A stretch of DNA of 48,249 nt, from assembly GCF_002875945.1 (NCBI RefSeq), contig NZ_MCZK01000151.1, positions 1 to 48,249 on the forward strand, in the 5' to 3' direction. Positions 18,599-27,125 of the stretch are shown here, piece after piece. The stretch's first letter is position 1. Each line of letters opens with the position of its first letter. Under the pieces are notes generated by a model. It was not told the DNA's origin, did not search any database, and saw only the letters and a list, made by a program, of their open reading frames with translations. This DNA is from Vibrio lentus. GTDB taxonomy: Bacteria > Pseudomonadota > Gammaproteobacteria > Enterobacterales > Vibrionaceae. The translations under genes and the position numbers were made by a program.

Positions 18599-19531
18599 TT
18601 ATAGAGACAAATCAGGCGTCGCTTCTAGAGGTATGATAGCACCTGGATGCTGAATCACGGTCCCTGCCACAATATGACCTGCTAATGCTGCATCGCTAGC
18701 ATTACCACCACTTAAGCGTTTAGCTAAGAAGCCAGCACTGAATGAATCACCAGCTGCGGTAGTATCAACGATGTTGTCTACAGGGTTGGGTGCAACGTAT
18801 CGAGCACTTTGGCTTTCAACCACTAAGCAATCTTTTGCACCACGTTTAATGATGATCTCTTTCACACCAGACTCAGACGTACGTGCAATACACTGTTCAA
18901 TACTTTCGTCACCGTACAGCTCTTGTTCGTCATCGAACGTGAGTAGAGCCGTGTCCGTGTACTTAAGCATTTTCAAGTACCAAGAAATCGCTTCTTGTTG
19001 GCTTTCCCAAAGTTTAGGACGGTAGTTATTGTCGAAGAATACTTGGCCGCCTTGAGCTTTGAATTTGTCTAAGAAGTTGAATAGCTGCGTACGTCCGTTC
19101 TCAGTCAAGATAGCAAGCGTAATACCACTTAGGTAAACCGCGTCAAAAGAGAATAGCTTATCAAGTAGAGCAGGGGTGTCTGGTTGATCAAACATGAATT
19201 TCGCGGCAGCGTCACTACGCCAGTAATGGAAGCTGCGTTCACCAGTTTCATCGGTCTCGATGTAGTAAAGCCCTGGTTGTTTGTGATCAAGCTGAGCCAC
19301 TAGGCTTGTGTCGATACCTTCTGCTCGCCACTTTTTCAACATGTCGACACTGAATGGATCAGTACCTAACGCTGTTACATAGCTAGTTTGGATATCTTGC
19401 TCTTTTGTTAAGCGTGACAAGTAAAGTGCAGTATTCAGCGTATCGCCACCAAAACTTTGCTTAAGCCCGTCTTGTTTCTTTTGTAGCTCAACCATGCACT
19501 CGCCAATGACCGCGATGTTTAATGATTTCAT
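18599..19531 (-). CDS. kdgK: 2-keto-3-deoxygluconate kinase (PfkB family)
   Basis: 310 residues, PfkB/ribokinase fold. It phosphorylates KDG to KDPG with ATP. The N-terminal GECMVEL and FGGDTLNTA blocks match sugar-acid kinases, and the C-terminal DTTAAGDSFSAGF signature carries the catalytic Asp (about residue 262) and the anion hole. It lies 34 bp downstream of kdgF and upstream of eda, so the three make one operon. AAGG 7 bp before the ATG supports the start. Confidence 0.95.
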   Translation of the reverse strand: MKSLNIAVIGECMVELQKKQDGLKQSFGGDTLNTALYLSRLTKEQDIQTSYVTALGTDPFSVDMLKKWRAEGIDTSLVAQLDHKQPGLYYIETDETGERSFHYWRSDAAAKFMFDQPDTPALLDKLFSFDAVYLSGITLAILTENGRTQLFNFLDKFKAQGGQVFFDNNYRPKLWESQQEAISWYLKMLKYTDTALLTFDDEQELYGDESIEQCIARTSESGVKEIIIKRGAKDCLVVESQSARYVAPNPVDNIVDTTAAGDSFSAGFLAKRLSGGNASDAALAGHIVAGTVIQHPGAIIPLEATPDLSL

Positions 19532-19565
19532 ATGCTTACCTTAGCAACTGAGGTTGCGCTATTAA

Positions 19566-19901
19566 TTATTTTAGGAAATCTTCACGCGCAGGGTTGAAGA
19601 TATCAAGAAGGATGCTGTCTTGCTCTAGTGCAACTGCACCGTGCATCATGTGTTTACGAGCGAAGTAAGCATCGCCTTCTTTAAGCACTTTCTTCTCGCC
19701 GTCGATTTCAGCTTCGAAGCTACCACGAACAACATAACCGATTTGGTCGTGAATTTCGTGAGTATGAGGATGGCCAATCGCGCCCTTATCAAAACACAGG
19801 TGTACAGCCATAAGATCGTCAGTGTAAGCAACGATTTTACGCTTAATGCCGCCACCAAGTTCTTCCCATGGGTTTTCATCTAGGATAAAGAAAGAGTTCA
19901 T
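19566..19901 (-). CDS. kdgF: KdgF cupin, unsaturated uronate ring-opening enzyme
   Basis: 111 residues, a single cupin barrel. KdgF converts cyclic 4,5-unsaturated uronate released by exolytic lyases into linear DEHU (or DKI in pectin pathways). The metal ligands of the family are present: H46 and H48 in HPHTHE, Q53 in HDQIGY, and H87 in HMMHG. It is first in the kdgF-kdgK-eda operon and divergent from the PL17 lyases that make its substrate. AGGAG 8 bp before the ATG is a strong ribosome binding site, and a perfect TTGTAATACAA palindrome lies 74 bp upstream. Confidence 0.93.
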   Translation of the reverse strand: MNSFFILDENPWEELGGGIKRKIVAYTDDLMAVHLCFDKGAIGHPHTHEIHDQIGYVVRGSFEAEIDGEKKVLKEGDAYFARKHMMHGAVALEQDSILLDIFNPAREDFLK

Positions 19902-19974
19902 TGTGTATCTCCTAATCTGTTTAAATCTTTTAAGTGTTACTTAACTTGCATCCATCATAAGGGAATGAGCCTAA

Positions 19975-19985
19975 TTGTAATACAA
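19975..19985. promoter_or_regulatory. Palindromic operator, kdgF side
   Basis: TTGTAATACAA inside the longer perfect palindrome ATTGTAATACAAT, 74 bp upstream of kdgF. It is the most symmetric copy in the window. Confidence 0.65.
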
Positions 19986-19999
19986 TATATCTAAATTTG

Positions 20000-20015
20000 T
20001 GTGATATTGATCAAG
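20000..20015. promoter_or_regulatory. Possible CRP site between kdgF and the PL17 genes
   Basis: TGTGA-N6-TCAAG, matching the CRP consensus TGTGA-N6-TCACA at 8 of 10 informative positions, between two divergent sugar-catabolic operons. Catabolite control is plausible but inferred. Confidence 0.4.
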
Positions 20016-20156
20016 CGATACTTTATATAGCGTAAATAAATCAACAACTTAATGAATGACTGATATTTGTCATTAGTCAGCTACATCAATGACTTATAGC
20101 TAATTATGTGACTCTACTCATCATTTGGCGACGAATAGGTATAATTAAAGCTCATA

Positions 20157-20167
20157 TTGTATTACTT
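20157..20167. promoter_or_regulatory. Palindromic operator, PL17 side (one half degenerate)
   Basis: TTGTATTACTT, preserving GT-N3-AC but with a weaker right arm, 67 bp upstream of the first PL17 start codon. Confidence 0.45.
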
Positions 20168-20234
20168 TATATGGAGTTTGAAAATTTAATCAAAGTTTAA
20201 GCAGATAAACTCTTTATTGAGGGTGACAAAGAAT

Positions 20235-22424
20235 ATGACGACTAAACCAGTATTGTTGACTGAAGCTGAAATAGAGCAACTTCATCTTGAAGTGGGCCGT
20301 TCTAGCTTAATGGGCAAAACCATTGCAGCGAACGCGAAAGATCTAGAAGCATTCATGCGTTTACCTATTGATGTCCCAGGTCATGGTGAAGCTGGGGGTT
20401 ACGAACATAACCGCCATAAGCAAAATTACACGTATATGAATCTAGCTGGTCGCATGTTCTTGATCACTAAAGAGCAAAAGTACGCTGACTTTGTTACAGA
20501 ATTACTAGAAGAGTACGCAGACAAATATCTAACGTTTGATTACCACGTACAGAAAAACACTAACCCTACCGGTCGTTTGTTCCACCAAATCCTGAACGAA
20601 CACTGCTGGTTAATGTTCTCAAGCTTAGCTTACTCTTGTGTTGCTTCAACACTGACACAAGAACAACGTGACAACATTGAGTCTCGCATTTTCGAACCAA
20701 TGCTAGAAATGTTCACCGTTAAATACGCACACGACTTCGACCGTATTCATAACCACGGTATTTGGGCAGTAGCCGCAGTGGGTATCTGTGGTCTTGCTCT
20801 AGGCAAGCGCGAGTACCTTGAAATGTCAGTGTACGGCATCGACCGTAACGACACTGGCGGTTTCTTAGCGCAAGTTTCCCAACTGTTTGCACCTTCTGGT
20901 TACTACATGGAAGGTCCTTACTACCACCGTTACGCGATTCGTCCAACGTGTGTGTTCGCTGAAGTGATTCACCGCCACATGCCTGAAGTGGATATCTACA
21001 ACTACAAAGGCGGTGTGATTGGCAACACAGTACAAGCGATGCTTGCGACGGCTTACCCGAACGGTGAGTTCCCGGCTCTGAATGATGCTTCTCGTACTAT
21101 GGGTATCACAGATATGGGTGTTCAAGTTGCCGTTAGTGTTTACAGCAAGCATTACTCTTCTGAAAACGGCGTAGACCAAAACATTCTTGGTATGGCGAAG
21201 ATTCAAGACGCAGTATGGATGCACCCATGTGGTCTTGAGTTATCTAAAGCCTACGAAGCCGCTTCTGCTGAAAAAGAAATCGGCATGCCTTTCTGGCCAA
21301 GTGTTGAGTTGAACGAAGGCCCTCAAGGTCACAACGGCGCACAAGGCTTTATCCGTATGCAGGATAAGAAAGGCGACGTTTCTCAACTTGTTATGAACTA
21401 CGGCCAGCACGGCATGGGTCACGGCAACTTTGATACGTTGGGTATTTCTTTCTTCAACCGTGGTCAAGAAGTGCTGCGTGAATACGGCTTCTGTCGTTGG
21501 GTGAACGTTGAGCCAAAATTCGGCGGCCGTTACCTAGACGAAAACAAATCTTACGCTCGTCAAACGATTGCTCACAATGCCGTCACGATTGATGAAAAAT
21601 GTCAGAACAACTTTGACGTTGAACGTGCAGACTCAGTACACGGTTTACCTCACTTCTTTAAAGTAGAAGACGAGCAAATCAACGGTATGAGTGCATTTGC
21701 TAACGATCACTACCAAGGCTTTGACATGCAACGCAGCGTGTTTATGCTAAACCTTGAAGAATTAGAATCTCCGCTACTATTAGACCTTTACCGTTTAGAT
21801 TCTGAGAAAGGCGGTGAAGGCGAACATCAATACGACTACTCACACCAATATCAAGGTCAGATTGTTCGTACTAACTTCGAATACCAAGCAAACAAAGAGT
21901 TGAACACCCTAGGTGACGATTTCGGTTACCAACACCTATGGAACGTGGCAAGCGGTGAAGTGAAGGGCACAGCACTTGTAAGCTGGCTACAAAACAACAC
22001 TTACTACACTTGGCTAGGTGCAACGTCTAACGACAATGCTGAAGTTATCTTTACTCGCACTGGCGCTAACGATCCAAGCTTCAACCTACGTTCAGAGCCT
22101 GCGTTCATTCTACGTAGCAAAGGCGAAACAACATTGTTTGCTTCTGTTGTTGAAACGCACGGTTACTTCAACGAAGAATTCGAGCAATCAGTTAATGCAC
22201 GTGGTGTTGTGAAAGACATCAAAGTAGTGGCTCACACGAATATCGGTTCGGTAGTTGAGATCACCACAGAGAAATCAAACGTGACAGTGATGATCAGCAA
22301 CCAACTTGGCGCGACTGACAGCACTGAACACAAAGTAGAGCTGAACGGCAAAGTATACAGCTGGACAGGCTTCTACTCAGTAGAAACAACTTTAAACCCA
22401 GAATTAGCAGAGCAGGGGAAATAA
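20235..22424 (+). CDS. PL17 oligoalginate lyase, first copy (OalB/OalC type)
   Basis: 729 residues from the ATG at 20235. A TTG at 20217 would extend the frame, but AGGGTG at 20220-20225 is a fitting ribosome binding site for the ATG. N-terminal alpha/alpha toroid of alginate lyase type followed by a heparinase II/III-like beta domain, as in S. degradans Alg17C (736 residues). Catalytic residues align with that family: N173-H174 in HNHGIW and a Tyr of the PYYHR motif (229/230). No signal peptide, so it acts in the cytoplasm, releasing unsaturated monomers from oligoalginate for KdgF. It is followed after 2 bp by a second PL17 gene. In V. splendidus such a pair is named oalB and oalC; which is which cannot be decided here. 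Confidence 0.92.
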   Translation: MTTKPVLLTEAEIEQLHLEVGRSSLMGKTIAANAKDLEAFMRLPIDVPGHGEAGGYEHNRHKQNYTYMNLAGRMFLITKEQKYADFVTELLEEYADKYLTFDYHVQKNTNPTGRLFHQILNEHCWLMFSSLAYSCVASTLTQEQRDNIESRIFEPMLEMFTVKYAHDFDRIHNHGIWAVAAVGICGLALGKREYLEMSVYGIDRNDTGGFLAQVSQLFAPSGYYMEGPYYHRYAIRPTCVFAEVIHRHMPEVDIYNYKGGVIGNTVQAMLATAYPNGEFPALNDASRTMGITDMGVQVAVSVYSKHYSSENGVDQNILGMAKIQDAVWMHPCGLELSKAYEAASAEKEIGMPFWPSVELNEGPQGHNGAQGFIRMQDKKGDVSQLVMNYGQHGMGHGNFDTLGISFFNRGQEVLREYGFCRWVNVEPKFGGRYLDENKSYARQTIAHNAVTIDEKCQNNFDVERADSVHGLPHFFKVEDEQINGMSAFANDHYQGFDMQRSVFMLNLEELESPLLLDLYRLDSEKGGEGEHQYDYSHQYQGQIVRTNFEYQANKELNTLGDDFGYQHLWNVASGEVKGTALVSWLQNNTYYTWLGATSNDNAEVIFTRTGANDPSFNLRSEPAFILRSKGETTLFASVVETHGYFNEEFEQSVNARGVVKDIKVVAHTNIGSVVEITTEKSNVTVMISNQLGATDSTEHKVELNGKVYSWTGFYSVETTLNPELAEQGK

Positions 22425-22426
22425 TA

Positions 22427-24580
22427 ATGAGCTATCAACCACTTTTACTTAACTTTGATGAAGCAGCAGAGCTTCGTAAAGAACTTGGCAAGGATAGCCT
22501 TTTAGGTAACGCACTGACTCGCGACATTAAACAAACTGACGCTTACATGGCGGAAGTTGGCATTGAAGTACCTGGTCACGGTGAAGGCGGCGGTTACGAG
22601 CACAACCGTCATAAGCAAAACTACATCCACATGGATCTAGCGGGTCGTTTGTTCCTTATCACTGAGGAAACAAAGTACCGTGATTACATCGTTGATATGC
22701 TAACCGCGTACGCGACGGTGTACCCAACACTTGAAAGCAACGTAAGCCGTGACTCTAACCCTCCGGGTAAGCTGTTCCACCAAACGTTGAACGAGAACAT
22801 GTGGATGCTTTACGCTTCTTGTGCGTACAGCTGCATCTACCACACTATCTCTGAAGAGCAAAAGCGTCTGATCGAAGACGATCTTCTTAAGCAAATGATC
22901 GAAATGTTCGTTGTTACTTACGCACACGACTTCGATATCGTACACAACCACGGCTTATGGGCAGTGGCAGCGGTAGGTATCTGTGGTTACGCAATCAACG
23001 ACCAAGAGTCTGTAGACAAAGCGCTTTACGGCCTGAAACTAGATAAAGTAAGCGGCGGTTTCTTAGCGCAACTTGACCAACTGTTCTCGCCTGACGGCTA
23101 CTACATGGAAGGTCCTTACTACCACCGTTTCTCTCTACGTCCAATCTACCTGTTCGCAGAAGCGATTGAACGTCGTCAGCCTGAAGTTGGTATCTATGAA
23201 TTCAATGATTCAGTGATCAAGACAACGTCTTACTCTGTATTCAAAACGGCATTCCCAGACGGTACATTGCCAGCTCTGAACGATTCATCGAAGACAATCT
23301 CTATCAACGATGAAGGCGTTATCATGGCAACGTCTGTGTGTTACCACCGTTACGAGCAGACTGAAACTCTGCTTGGTATGGCTAACCACCAACAAAACGT
23401 TTGGGTTCATGCTTCAGGTAAAACATTGTCTGACGCGGTTGATTCAGCAGACGACATCAAAGCATTCAACTGGGGTAGCCTGTTTGTAACCGACGGCCCT
23501 GAAGGTGAAAAAGGCGGCGTAAGCATCCTTCGTCACCGTGACGAGCAGGACGACGATACGATGGCGTTGATCTGGTTTGGTCAACACGGTTCTGATCACC
23601 AGTATCACTCTGCTCTAGACCACGGTCACTACGATGGATTGCACCTAAGCGTATTCAACCGTGGCCACGAAGTACTGCACGATTACGGCTTCGGTCGCTG
23701 GGTAAACGTTGAGCCTAAGTTTGGCGGTCGTTACATTCCAGAGAACAAGTCTTACTGTAAGCAGACGGTTGCTCATAACACAGTAACGGTTGATCAGAAA
23801 ACGCAGAACAACTTCAACACAGCATTGGCTGAGTCTAAGTTTGGTCAGAAGCACTTCTTCGTAGCAGACGACCAGTCTCTGCAAGGCATGAGCGGCACAA
23901 TTTCTGAGTACTACACAGGCGTAGACATGCAACGCAGCGTGATTCTTGCTGAACTTCCTGAGTTCGAGAAGCCACTAGTTATCGATGTATATCGCATCGA
24001 AGCTGACGCTGAGCACCAATACGACCTACCAGTTCACCACTCTGGTCAAATCATCCGTACTGACTTCGATTACAACATGGAAAAAACGCTTAAGCCATTA
24101 GGTGAAGATAACGGTTACCAACACTTATGGAACGTTGCTTCAGGCAAAGTGAACGAAGAAGGTTCTCTAGTCAGCTGGCTACATGACAGCAGCTACTACA
24201 GCCTAGTAACCAGCGCTAATGCGGGCAGCGAAGTGATTTTTGCTCGTACTGGTGCTAACGATCCAGACTTCAATCTTAAGAGTGAGCCTGCGTTCATCTT
24301 ACGTCAGTCTGGTCAAAACCACGTGTTTGCTTCTGTACTAGAAACGCATGGTTACTTTAACGAGTCTATCGAAGCCTCTGTAGGCGCTCGTGGTCTAGTT
24401 AAATCAGTGTCTGTTGTGGGCCATAACAGTGTCGGGACTGTTGTTCGCATTCAGACTACTTCTGGCAACACTTACCATTATGGTATTTCAAACCAAGCTG
24501 AAGACACGCAGCAAGCAACTCACACTGTTGAGTTCGCGGGTGAGACATACTCGTGGGAAGGATCATTTGCTCAACTGTAA
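22427..24580 (+). CDS. PL17 oligoalginate lyase, second copy (OalB/OalC type)
   Basis: 717 residues, paralogue of the preceding gene along its full length, separated from its stop codon by only 2 bp and so probably translationally coupled (AGCAGGGGAA precedes the start). Catalytic N174-H175 in HNHGLW and the PYYHR Tyr pair (231/232) are intact, as is the GGRY-ENKSY block in the C-terminal beta domain. No signal peptide. The two copies differ through the mid region (about residues 330-400), which could change preference for mannuronate or guluronate ends or for oligomer length; this is inference. Confidence 0.92.
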   Translation: MSYQPLLLNFDEAAELRKELGKDSLLGNALTRDIKQTDAYMAEVGIEVPGHGEGGGYEHNRHKQNYIHMDLAGRLFLITEETKYRDYIVDMLTAYATVYPTLESNVSRDSNPPGKLFHQTLNENMWMLYASCAYSCIYHTISEEQKRLIEDDLLKQMIEMFVVTYAHDFDIVHNHGLWAVAAVGICGYAINDQESVDKALYGLKLDKVSGGFLAQLDQLFSPDGYYMEGPYYHRFSLRPIYLFAEAIERRQPEVGIYEFNDSVIKTTSYSVFKTAFPDGTLPALNDSSKTISINDEGVIMATSVCYHRYEQTETLLGMANHQQNVWVHASGKTLSDAVDSADDIKAFNWGSLFVTDGPEGEKGGVSILRHRDEQDDDTMALIWFGQHGSDHQYHSALDHGHYDGLHLSVFNRGHEVLHDYGFGRWVNVEPKFGGRYIPENKSYCKQTVAHNTVTVDQKTQNNFNTALAESKFGQKHFFVADDQSLQGMSGTISEYYTGVDMQRSVILAELPEFEKPLVIDVYRIEADAEHQYDLPVHHSGQIIRTDFDYNMEKTLKPLGEDNGYQHLWNVASGKVNEEGSLVSWLHDSSYYSLVTSANAGSEVIFARTGANDPDFNLKSEPAFILRQSGQNHVFASVLETHGYFNESIEASVGARGLVKSVSVVGHNSVGTVVRIQTTSGNTYHYGISNQAEDTQQATHTVEFAGETYSWEGSFAQL

Positions 24581-24588
24581 ATGATTAA

Positions 24589-24748
24589 TACCAATCACAG
24601 TAAGTAAGTGTTCAGAAATAGCGCAGGAAAAAAGCTTGAGAACAAGACGGAATTTTTCGATAAGTAGTTATTCTACAATCAAAAATTCTAACGAAGTTGT
24701 CGAGCTTTTTAACAAGCTAGGATGACCAGTTATTTACTACGATTGGTA
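24589..24748. repeat. 160-bp imperfect palindromic element downstream of the PL17 pair
   Basis: Ends are inverted: TACCAATC-ACAGTAAGTAA at the left against TACCAATC-GTAGTAAATAA read from the right (16 of 19 match). Inside, the arms around 24640 and 24700 (AATTTTTCGATAAGTAG and CTACAATCAAAAATT) also pair, so the whole element folds as one long hairpin. It resembles dispersed intergenic repeats of vibrios. Confidence 0.6.
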
Positions 24749-24883
24749 TAACATACATGCCGTTTAACAATGGCATGTATTGATGTGGTGCTTTGCGGGA
24801 ACGAAGCATCACATTGAATTCAGTCGTGATTGCAAAATCGTTCGTTGATACCAACAACGACTGAATACATCGGGAATAAGTCA

Positions 24884-24919
24884 AACCGAGTAACTCACTG
24901 CGAGTTGCTCGGTTTTTTT
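24884..24919 (+). terminator. Intrinsic terminator downstream of the PL17 pair
   Basis: AACCGAGTAACTC / GAGTTGCTCGGTT stem followed by T7. It lies 300 bp after the last PL17 stop, beyond the palindromic element. Confidence 0.85.
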
Positions 24920-25059
24920 ATGCGTGTAGAAAACAGAATCGAACGGTTTGCTAGACAGGAAAAGGAACAAACAGAGAACCTGATCCGCTGAGAATAAGCG
25001 ATGCATACTTGTGTTTAGACTACAGTAACTGATAGGAATAAACGGTTAGGGAGTTAGCC

Positions 25060-25914
25060 ATGAAGTTAATGAAAGGGTTGGTATCAATACTTGCGGTGTC
25101 TTGTTCTACCTTTGTTTTTGCTAACGCTGCTTTAGCAAATGACGAGTCTGATAGCAGCGTCGAAACTGAGGAGTTCGTGCGCTATCAATATCAAGATAAG
25201 ATCAGCTATGGGAAGTTAGATAAAGACTCTGTGTTGCCAATCAGTGGTGACATCTTCGGTGAATATGCAGTCGCAAAAACCTCGATTCCTCTTGAGTCAG
25301 TCGAAGTATTATTGCCTACCAAGCCTGAAAAGGTGTTTGCGGTCGGCATGAACTTCGCTAGTCACCTAGCATCACCTGCCGATGCGCCGCCACCTATGTT
25401 TCTTAAGCTTCCTTCTTCTTTAACCCTCACAGGCGAAGTGATTCAAGTGCCACCGAAAGCGAAGAACGTTCATTTTGAAGGCGAGCTGGTGGTTGTGATT
25501 GGTAAAGAGTTGAGCCGAGTCAGTGAAGAAGAGGCGGAACAAGCGATCTTTGGTGTCACTGTGGGTAACGATATTACAGAGAGAAGCTGGCAAGGCACGG
25601 ATTTACAATGGTTACGAGCGAAAGCATCCGATGGCTTTGGCCCAATTGGTAATACGATTGTGCGTGGTGTCGATTATAACAACGTGCAACTGACCACACG
25701 CGTTAACGGCGAGGTTGTGCAGCAAGAAAATACGTCTTTCATGATTCACAAGCCTCGAAAAGTCGTCAGCTACTTGAGTCACTATTTTACTCTCAAGCCG
25801 GGTGATCTTATTTTTATGGGCACACAGGGCAGAACGTTTGCTTTATCCGATAAAGACCAAGTGAGTGTCACTATTGAAGGAGTAGGTACTGTCGTTAACG
25901 AAGTGCGGTTCTAA
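25060..25914 (+). CDS. Exported fumarylacetoacetate hydrolase (FAH) family protein
   Basis: 284 residues. The C-terminal about 210 residues form a FAH fold; the acidic metal site is kept (E140 and E142 in HFEGEL, D171 in GNDITE), with K188 in the following KASDGFGPIG loop, so an active hydrolase, isomerase or decarboxylase is likely. Unusually, the N-terminus is a Sec signal peptide (KLMK, hydrophobic core, cleavage after ALA at residue 26; an alternative lipobox AVSC is weak). FAH enzymes are normally cytoplasmic, so a periplasmic acid-sugar or keto-acid substrate is suggested. AGGGAG precedes the ATG. It lies downstream of the PL17 pair in the same direction but beyond a terminator, so it probably has its own promoter. 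Substrate unknown. Confidence 0.85.
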   Translation: MKLMKGLVSILAVSCSTFVFANAALANDESDSSVETEEFVRYQYQDKISYGKLDKDSVLPISGDIFGEYAVAKTSIPLESVEVLLPTKPEKVFAVGMNFASHLASPADAPPPMFLKLPSSLTLTGEVIQVPPKAKNVHFEGELVVVIGKELSRVSEEEAEQAIFGVTVGNDITERSWQGTDLQWLRAKASDGFGPIGNTIVRGVDYNNVQLTTRVNGEVVQQENTSFMIHKPRKVVSYLSHYFTLKPGDLIFMGTQGRTFALSDKDQVSVTIEGVGTVVNEVRF

Positions 25915-25947
25915 GTGTGAATTTGTCTGTAAAGTCTTAACAAACAA

Positions 25948-25972
25948 AAAGCCTACTCAGTGAGTAGGCTTT
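25948..25972. terminator. Terminator after the FAH-family gene, possibly bidirectional
   Basis: AAAGCCTACT-CAGTG-AGTAGGCTTT with a T5 tract on the minus side and a short T tract on the plus side. Confidence 0.75.
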
Positions 25973-25986
25973 GATCTTATTGACTA

Positions 25987-26250
25987 GGGCGTGTTGACTT
26001 TTCGCGGTTAAATTTTGTTCGAGATAAAAGCGTTTTAATCGAGGCGAGGGGGAAGTCGCCTAGTCATTCTAAGCAAATCCCCCTCAACAAAGAGTAAAAC
26101 GCTTTTAGCCGAACCCTTCGGGCAGCGTTTGCTGGTCATTTCTACTACGTTATCGGCTTCTCATGTAGGCTAGCTACACATCGAAGCCTCTGTCTTGTAT
26201 AAATACCCAGCAACTCGCTGCAAAAATCAGCTCGAAAGGTCAACACGCCC
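25987..26250. mobile_element. 264-bp MITE-like inverted-repeat element
   Basis: Perfect 13-bp terminal inverted repeats (AGGGCGTGTTGAC... at 25986 and ...GTCAACACGCCCT, apart from the outermost bases) flanked on both sides by TA (25985-25986 and 26251-26252), which would fit a TA target duplication. Two more nested stems are visible: AAAAGCGTTTTA (26026-26037) with TAAAACGCTTTT (26095-26106), and one around GGCTAGCTACAC near 26170. No coding capacity. It looks like a non-autonomous transposable repeat of the kind scattered in Vibrio genomes. Confidence 0.6.
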
Positions 26251-26284
26251 TAAATAACCGTCTATTTGACGTTGTTTTTAGTAT

Positions 26285-27115
26285 TTAGATAAGGGCTTTT
26301 CTTGCTTTGGCAGCCACCCATTCGGAGAAGATGACTGTCACTAGAATCGCACAGAAAATCACAGTTACTTGAGGCCAAGCCAGCATTGCCATCGACTCTT
26401 GTAATTTTAAGCCGATACCGCCAGCGCCCACCAAACCTAAGACGGTAGACTCTCGAATATTGATGTCCCAACGGAACAAGCTCGTGCCGATGAAACTTGG
26501 CATTACTTGCGGAAGAATGCCGTAGTTCAATACTTGTAGTGGAGATGCCCCCGTCGATTGGATCGCTGACATCTGCGTGACGTTCACTTCTTCAATCGCT
26601 TCGTACATCAACTTAGCTACGAAACCAATCGAGCGCAGCGCAATCGCGATAATACCTGCCAATAACCCCGGGCCGATGATAGCCACCAACAGGAGCGCCC
26701 AAATTAGCGAGTTGATCGAACGACTTGCCGCAATGATGAACAGTGCGATAGGCCTGATAAACGTTGTGCTTGGCGTTGTGTTGCGTGCAGCTAAGAATGC
26801 AACTGGAAATGCCAGTACAATTCCTAACAGTGTGCCAAGTGTTGCGATGTTAATGGTGTCCCACAAAGGACTCCAAAGTGACTCTAAATAACTCCATCTT
26901 GGTGGCCACATACGTGACGAGATATCAGCAAGTTGGTTGGGTGAATCAGTCACAAAGTACCAAATGGTGTCTTTGTTCATGACTTGCCATGCAAAAACCG
27001 TTAGCGCAACAAAGCAAAGCCAGCCAATCCAAAGCATTAGGCTCTGCTTACTGTCGTAACGCTGCCATTGGGTACGATTCATGGAGCTTGTAGAGGTGTC
27101 ATTTAGCGTGCTCAT
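26285..27115 (-). CDS. phnE: PhnE-type ABC transporter permease 2
   Basis: 276 residues from the ATG at 27115, which has AAGGA at ideal spacing; the frame also allows an upstream start at 27166 but that would overlap the previous gene by 41 bp. About six membrane segments and the binding-protein-dependent permease loop (A-STGASPLQVLNYGILPQ, then GLVGAGGIG) that contacts the ATPase. The family imports phosphonate, phosphite or phosphate. It is last in a phnD-phnC-phnE-phnE operon; the two permeases probably form a heterodimer. Confidence 0.88.
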   Translation of the reverse strand: MSTLNDTSTSSMNRTQWQRYDSKQSLMLWIGWLCFVALTVFAWQVMNKDTIWYFVTDSPNQLADISSRMWPPRWSYLESLWSPLWDTINIATLGTLLGIVLAFPVAFLAARNTTPSTTFIRPIALFIIAASRSINSLIWALLLVAIIGPGLLAGIIAIALRSIGFVAKLMYEAIEEVNVTQMSAIQSTGASPLQVLNYGILPQVMPSFIGTSLFRWDINIRESTVLGLVGAGGIGLKLQESMAMLAWPQVTVIFCAILVTVIFSEWVAAKARKALI

Positions 27116-27125
27116 TGGTCGTTCC

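Larger units (their letters stand above)
24581..25059. other. Hairpin-rich intergenic region between PL17 pair and FAH-family gene
   Basis: Contains the 160-bp palindromic element, further inverted repeats (ACATGCC/GGCATGT near 24757-24780; ATTCAGTCGT/ACGACTGAAT at 24818-24866), a strong terminator and the promoter region of the FAH-family gene. No open frame of note. Confidence 0.6.
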
